The notes beneath the pieces were generated by a model. The model was not told where the DNA came from and ran no database searches. It worked only from the letters and a program-made list of their open reading frames with translations. The translations under genes and the position numbers were made by a program. From NCBI RefSeq assembly GCF_016624945.1, contig NZ_JACVUI010000020.1, positions 1 through 40,652 on the forward strand: 40,652 nt of DNA, read 5' to 3'. The stretch's first letter is position 1; each line of letters starts with the position of its first letter. Shown here one piece after another: positions 36,650-40,652 of this stretch. The DNA is from Acinetobacter sp. S54 (GTDB lineage: Bacteria; Pseudomonadota; Gammaproteobacteria; Pseudomonadales; Moraxellaceae).

Positions 36650-37272
36650 ATATTTTGATGCAGGGCGCTGAGTAATAAGGCAGCTACACCAAACATCACC
36701 GCAAAACTACGATTTAAATATTTTTGCTGCTTTGGTGAACGAAGCAAGCTCAGAACTCTGGCAGCTAGCCCTGTATAACCCGCCATGACAATTAAGTCGA
36801 TACTTACCATAGTGGCAGCCATAATCAGATATTGCAGCCATTGAGGTCGATTCAGATCTAGAAATTGTGGCAAAACTGCAAGTAAAAACACGATGGCTTT
36901 AGGATTACTCATATTCACTACAAAACCATTAAGCATTAGTATTCTGCGCGATTTATATACAGTGTCCTGTTTAATTTCGATATTCTGTACAGGAGCAATC
37001 CACTGTTTATAAGCAAGATATAATAAATAAATCACCCCGAACCATTTCACCAATAGAAATGCCCAAGGTGTCGTGGCAAAAAGGACACCAACACCTGCTG
37101 CAACGATCAGAATTTGTAAGACCAATGCAAGTTGCAAACCGAATGCGTTCCAATAACCATGTCTAAAGCCATAATTTAAGCCACTGGACATTGAAGCAAT
37201 AGCACCTGCACCAGGAGATATACTAATGGCCCAACAAGCGAGCATAAAGCCGAGCCAAATTTGAAAGGACAT
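36646..37272 (-). CDS. LysE/RhtB-family exporter
   Basis: This 208-residue inner-membrane protein has six hydrophobic segments. The N-terminal WAISISPGAGAIASMSSGLNYG and the middle GFVVNMSNPKAIVFLLAVLPQF are signatures of the LysE/RhtB family, which exports amino acids such as threonine, homoserine or lysine. The actual substrate is unknown. It is convergent with znuB with a four-base overlap, and there is no operon partner. It marks the last core-like gene before the AT-rich type VI cargo region. Confidence 0.9.
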   Translation of the reverse strand: MSFQIWLGFMLACWAISISPGAGAIASMSSGLNYGFRHGYWNAFGLQLALVLQILIVAAGVGVLFATTPWAFLLVKWFGVIYLLYLAYKQWIAPVQNIEIKQDTVYKSRRILMLNGFVVNMSNPKAIVFLLAVLPQFLDLNRPQWLQYLIMAATMVSIDLIVMAGYTGLAARVLSLLRSPKQQKYLNRSFAVMFGVAALLLSALHQNI

Positions 37273-37450
37273 AGATGAAAGCTGCTAAAAATAATGTGAA
37301 TGGTATAGTTTTCAAGGTTAAAACTCTAGGTAAGTTAGTACCTTGAAATGATTATTTGCAATAGAGATAATTTAGAAATACTAGACATCGAGTAACGAAC
37401 TCTTAAGTATATAAAGCTCTGCTCTAAAAGTTGCTAATCTAAGTTTTTTA

Positions 37451-37487
37451 AAAAAAATCTCAAAGATCTAATTACTCTTTGAAATTT
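37451..37487 (-). terminator. Terminator after the putative immunity gene
   Basis: AAATCTCAAAGA (37455-37466) pairs with TCTTTGAAATTT (37476-37487) with one mismatch and a nine-base loop. A run of T follows on the minus strand. It lies 15 bases after the stop at 37502 and closes the effector-immunity transcript. The rest of 37273-37501 is AT-rich and without a gene. Confidence 0.7.
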
Positions 37488-37501
37488 TACAGTTAAGAAT
37501 T

Positions 37502-38196
37502 TTAATTTGATCTTGTTGCTTTTAAAATACCTACTGACTCACACCCCAATGTTAAAGAAATACATTTTAGATTAATATTAAAAACCGCTTTAAATGGGGA
37601 AACTTTCCCATCCTTATAAGCTTCAACATTTGCAAGATACGTATACTGTCCTTTCTTAGCATCATACGTGACCTGATCACCCATGAGTAGATCTGTTTTC
37701 TCATCACCATCTTCGCTGTCAGAGAGTATTACGGGTATTTCGGTAAAATTATTATTTTTTATATTATATAAAAAAGCAGAGACCCTATTTCTTTTGAAAG
37801 GAACTTTAACATAATTAACAGTACTTAACTCTCTTGTTCTAAAAGCTAGAATATTTTTATCATGGTACAGTAAAGCTAAGTCAACATTAGCCTTCAAAGG
37901 CACTGCCGTCCTTAAAACATTATATACATCCTTGCCATTTAAGACTTGGATACCATATTTTTTTAACGTATAGTTAATATTTTTTTTTTATTAATATCAC
38001 CAAAATCTCTCAACATAATCTTCAAATTAGGATTAATGGCAGAATATTTATTATATGTGCCTATATACTCTATAGGTGAGTTAACTTGAGTAGCATCTTG
38101 TAAATAATCATCCCAAAGGGAGCTTTCTTTGGCATTGCAAATATTAAAAGAAACACTATAAGCAATTATCATTGCTAGTAATTTTATAGATTTCAT
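37502..38196 (-). pseudogene. Putative periplasmic immunity protein, split by a frameshift at a poly-A run
   Basis: Two minus-strand reading frames (38196-37963 and 37903-37502) behave as one gene. The first begins with a signal peptide (MKSIKLLAMIIAYSVSFNIC, then NA) and stops soon after a run of ten A residues (37980-37989 on the minus strand). Adding one A joins it without a stop to the frame of the second part, giving about 231 residues. The start has GAGG five bases upstream and lies 13 bases after the effector stop. I do not recognise the family. Export to the periplasm fits immunity to a cell-wall-degrading effector. It could be a true pseudogene, a phase-variable or slippage-read gene, or a sequencing error. 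Confidence 0.6.
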
Positions 38197-38209
38197 AATA
38201 ACCTCAAAA

Positions 38210-40255
38210 TCAATATGGTAAATTTGCATTTATAAATGGTATAGGATCAATCCTCCCATCCAACCCAACTCCTAATGCAGGAGCGCTCCTAGCTTCAAAA
38301 TGAAGGTGAGCGCCATTAGGAATTGTTGTCATTCTCTTTGCATTGCCTGTTGCACCAGTCTTTCCTATTATATCTCCAGTCTCTACTACAGGATCTTCCA
38401 AATTCACATTAATATCTGACAAATGAGCGTAAAAAAAGTAGATATACTGTTTTTTTGTAAGCTTGCTTTGAGCATATTTTTTTTGTTTTTCCGCTAAATC
38501 ATTGATATCAACTTTTAAGACAATCACTTTACCATACGCGCCACCAGAATCTTGAGCAACAACAATTACTCCACCACATACAGCGTATATTTTTGTGCCG
38601 GGATTAGCCTGTAAATCAACACCCTGATGATTTTTGGTTCCATTATTTCTCACTTTACCAAATGTAGCTCCTTTCGCATTTGCTAATCCTGCTGTTCTTA
38701 ATTTACATTGTAGTAAAGGATCATGCCATCCCTCATCCCCTCCAACAGTTTTCTCATCACTTTGAACTTGAGGTTTATTACTCTCACTCTTTGGTACCGA
38801 TTGTTGAGTATTAGTAGTTTGTGAATTTACTTTTTGCTCTTTAGGAATAGGTGTTGGTATTGACTGTCCTTTTAATAACTTAATAGTTTCTTCCATGCTT
38901 AAGTTTATTTTAGAGGTTTTACTCATATCGACAACATAGTTATAAATGTCAATATGCCCATCAATATAATTTCTTAGCCACGCTCCATAAGCCGCTTTTG
39001 CATCTCCTTTATACCTTTTTAAGAATTCTTCAGCCTGTTTAGCACCTTTTTTACCAAATTGAATAAACAATAGTTTCTTAGCCCGTTCGGGGCTTAAAGT
39101 ATTTAAGACGAAATTCTTTCCTCCTGAAGCTCCTTCATGGTGTAACAAATAAGCAAACTTTGCCATTGAGCTTGGCTCAGTTAAATTCTGATAAGGAAGA
39201 CCAGAAGATTTAAAATTACTAACAGCATACGCAGCAGCAGCATCAATTGCCATTTCTGCATTGAACCTCAAATTTAATTTTTGCTCTTTAGTTAATTTTG
39301 GATTATTTTTTACATATTGCCCAACTAATGAACTCCTGTCATTGCACATAGCAAGCCATGTTCCATCTAAGAATTGAGTTAATCCTGCAGCAGAACTAGA
39401 ATTCGCTTTACTATTGACATTCCACTCCCCTGTTTTTTTTATTTTTGCCGCTTCAGCATCAATAACAGCTGCTAATGAATGGGCGGTAAAACCATGTCGC
39501 TTAGCAGCGCTCACAATATAAGCTCTATATTTATTATTAACTGGCTTTAATAAAAAATTATCTTCTGTAAATTGTACAGCAATTATATGTGTACTATTAC
39601 CAGCATCAGTGCGTTTCTGCTCCTGTCTTTCTTCAGGTAATTGATTTTTTTCTTTAGATGGTAGTCTTTGCGGCTGATGAGGTTTTTTTGTACTCGATAG
39701 ACTTTCAAGCACGGAAGAGACTCCATCAACTATCGGCTTACCCACCCTTTTCAAATTATTTTTAATTTCAGATACAGTCTCGTTAAGTAATCCTTCTTTT
39801 ACATAATGTGATCCTTCGACTTTAATTTTTCTTGAAGTTAATTTTAAGACTTTTCGACCCAATGGAAGTGTTTTATGGTCAGCAATTAAATCAAAACTGC
39901 CATCTATATTTTTGAAGAATACTTTTAATCCCATAGAATGGTCTTCTATTCCTATATCATCAAATATACCATTAGTTGTATTCTTTATGATTTTCTTGCC
40001 ATCAAAATCCAATTGGATTATAGCTTTTAAGATTGGTTTAAAAGAAAGATCCATTAAAACTATTTTTAATTGGGTTTCATATTTACGATTGCTATTAGAC
40101 TCTTCTTTTAAGTGAATTTTCTGCCCTATTCTCAAGCTATGAATCATTCTGCCTGATAATGAGTTAATTCTCGCAAGCTCTTTGACTGTGATACGATTTT
40201 TTTTTGAGATTCCCCAAAGAGTATCACCAGATTTAACTATATAAACATTCGACAT
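38210..40255 (-). CDS. Putative T6SS cell-wall effector: LysM, lysozyme-like and M23 domains
   Basis: This 681-residue protein has an N-terminal LysM domain (about 4-50, YIVKSGDTLWGISKKN), a beta-rich region (about 60-150) and a linker. A lysozyme/transglycosylase-like domain follows at about 240-440 (candidate catalytic E268 in IDAEAA, then GLTQF at 291-295). A low-complexity linker leads to a C-terminal M23 metallopeptidase (about 505-675; zinc ligands H543 and D547 in HQGVD, H650-L-H652, with YAH at 609-611). There is no signal peptide, so it depends on another route such as VgrG delivery. It could cut both glycan and peptide bonds. It starts ten bases after the VgrG-like gene. Confidence 0.75.
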   Translation of the reverse strand: MSNVYIVKSGDTLWGISKKNRITVKELARINSLSGRMIHSLRIGQKIHLKEESNSNRKYETQLKIVLMDLSFKPILKAIIQLDFDGKKIIKNTTNGIFDDIGIEDHSMGLKVFFKNIDGSFDLIADHKTLPLGRKVLKLTSRKIKVEGSHYVKEGLLNETVSEIKNNLKRVGKPIVDGVSSVLESLSSTKKPHQPQRLPSKEKNQLPEERQEQKRTDAGNSTHIIAVQFTEDNFLLKPVNNKYRAYIVSAAKRHGFTAHSLAAVIDAEAAKIKKTGEWNVNSKANSSSAAGLTQFLDGTWLAMCNDRSSLVGQYVKNNPKLTKEQKLNLRFNAEMAIDAAAAYAVSNFKSSGLPYQNLTEPSSMAKFAYLLHHEGASGGKNFVLNTLSPERAKKLLFIQFGKKGAKQAEEFLKRYKGDAKAAYGAWLRNYIDGHIDIYNYVVDMSKTSKINLSMEETIKLLKGQSIPTPIPKEQKVNSQTTNTQQSVPKSESNKPQVQSDEKTVGGDEGWHDPLLQCKLRTAGLANAKGATFGKVRNNGTKNHQGVDLQANPGTKIYAVCGGVIVVAQDSGGAYGKVIVLKVDINDLAEKQKKYAQSKLTKKQYIYFFYAHLSDINVNLEDPVVETGDIIGKTGATGNAKRMTTIPNGAHLHFEARSAPALGVGLDGRIDPIPFINANLPY

Positions 40256-40265
40256 ATAGACTTAC

Positions 40266-40652
40266 CTATTGTTCCAAATCTTTTTTTTCAGCTTGCAAAC
40301 CATGCTCACCAATTTCGAATTCATCGTCATTTTCTTCTTCGTATTTATCCTCATCCTCAAAGATACTTGACCATTCATCAAAACCAATCAATGCTTCGTA
40401 TCGTTTTGATTTTTCTTGCACTGATAAACTGCTTTTCCCTGTTGAATTCGTTAACCCTTCCCAAATAATTTCTTTGTTATCTGGCTCATATATCTGTATT
40501 TTTGCATTTTCTATCCCCGTACCTGCTAAACTTGAGAATAAGAAATCAACAGCATATGGCCCTATTTTTGGTAATTCAGGAACCTCATATGAAACTTTAG
40601 TCCCACTCTCAAACACACTCTGCCCACTCTTTACCTTGAAGTAGCCACCTGT
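40266..40652 (-). CDS. C-terminal end of a VgrG-like protein with a TTR-like tail (partial)
   Basis: The frame is open to the right window edge, so only the last 128 residues are seen. The first 30 or so (GGYFKVKSGQSVFESGTK and following) resemble the repetitive end of the VgrG spike (DUF2345 type). Next comes a beta-sandwich-like segment (AVDFLFSSLAGTGIENAKIQ) with the TNSTGKS turn usual in transthyretin-like domains, which in some VgrG proteins bind the cargo effector. The end is strongly acidic. A GTG at 40614-40616 could be an internal start, but the codons before it read as the same protein. VgrG identity is a moderate inference. Confidence 0.5.
   Translation of the reverse strand, partial: TGGYFKVKSGQSVFESGTKVSYEVPELPKIGPYAVDFLFSSLAGTGIENAKIQIYEPDNKEIIWEGLTNSTGKSSLSVQEKSKRYEALIGFDEWSSIFEDEDKYEEENDDEFEIGEHGLQAEKKDLEQ

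Overview
The window looks like chromosomal DNA of an Acinetobacter-type gammaproteobacterium (Moraxellaceae). This rests on low GC, the gene order def / tsaP-dprA-tsaC, an atpIBEFHAGDC operon beside a zur-znuCB / znuA zinc locus, and the protein sequences. I see no rRNA, complete tRNA, CRISPR array or insertion sequence. The genus is my inference from sequence and synteny; no search was run.

Layout. 1-2050: a promoter running off the left edge, then a TetR regulator divergent from an MpaB/Lcp-like haem oxygenase, with a perfect 22-bp dyad between them. 2061-4975 (minus): a copper locus with a DUF2946 protein, an OprC/NosA-type TonB copper receptor and a small Met/His-rich membrane protein. 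5010-8565: def, divergent from tsaP (pilus secretin-associated LysM protein), dprA and tsaC. 8566-9053: non-coding, with a candidate small RNA on the minus strand. 9054-19108: ten co-directional minus-strand genes forming a purine/nucleoside uptake and oxidation cluster. 19460-23244: DMT exporter, TetR, MFS exporter and AraC regulator. 23370-26184: glutathione peroxidase, a lipoprotein, zinc alcohol dehydrogenase and a small unknown protein. 26268-33433 (minus): the complete F1Fo ATP synthase operon with a good promoter and terminator. 33604-36649: zinc uptake (znuA divergent from zur-znuC-znuB around a Zur box). 36646-37272: LysE-type exporter. 37451-40652: an AT-rich type VI secretion cargo module (end of a VgrG-like protein, a LysM/transglycosylase/M23 effector, and a frameshifted periplasmic protein in the immunity position).

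How the genes work together. The most unusual region is 9054-19108. A purine-binding (BMP) periplasmic protein, two permeases and a double ATPase form a complete ABC importer. A Tsx-like porin supplies outer-membrane entry, and a guanine-deaminase-like enzyme sits beside them. Between the BMP gene and a LysR regulator lie three translationally coupled genes. One encodes a Rieske protein with a vestigial catalytic part. One encodes a non-haem-iron oxygenase with no Rieske ligands. One encodes a glutathione-S-transferase-like protein. This recalls the NdmC-NdmD-NdmE logic of caffeine N7-demethylation, but here the Rieske domain is a separate small protein and no reductase is encoded nearby. I infer a purine (perhaps N-methylpurine) oxygenase fed by a dedicated importer.

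The second notable region is the right edge. There the putative immunity gene is split by a one-base shift at a run of ten A residues, and restoring one base rejoins both halves. Regulatory signals worth attention include the 22-bp TetR dyad, the Zur box, alternative hairpins ahead of atpE, a tandem repeat upstream of adhP and the candidate small RNA near 8.7 kb.
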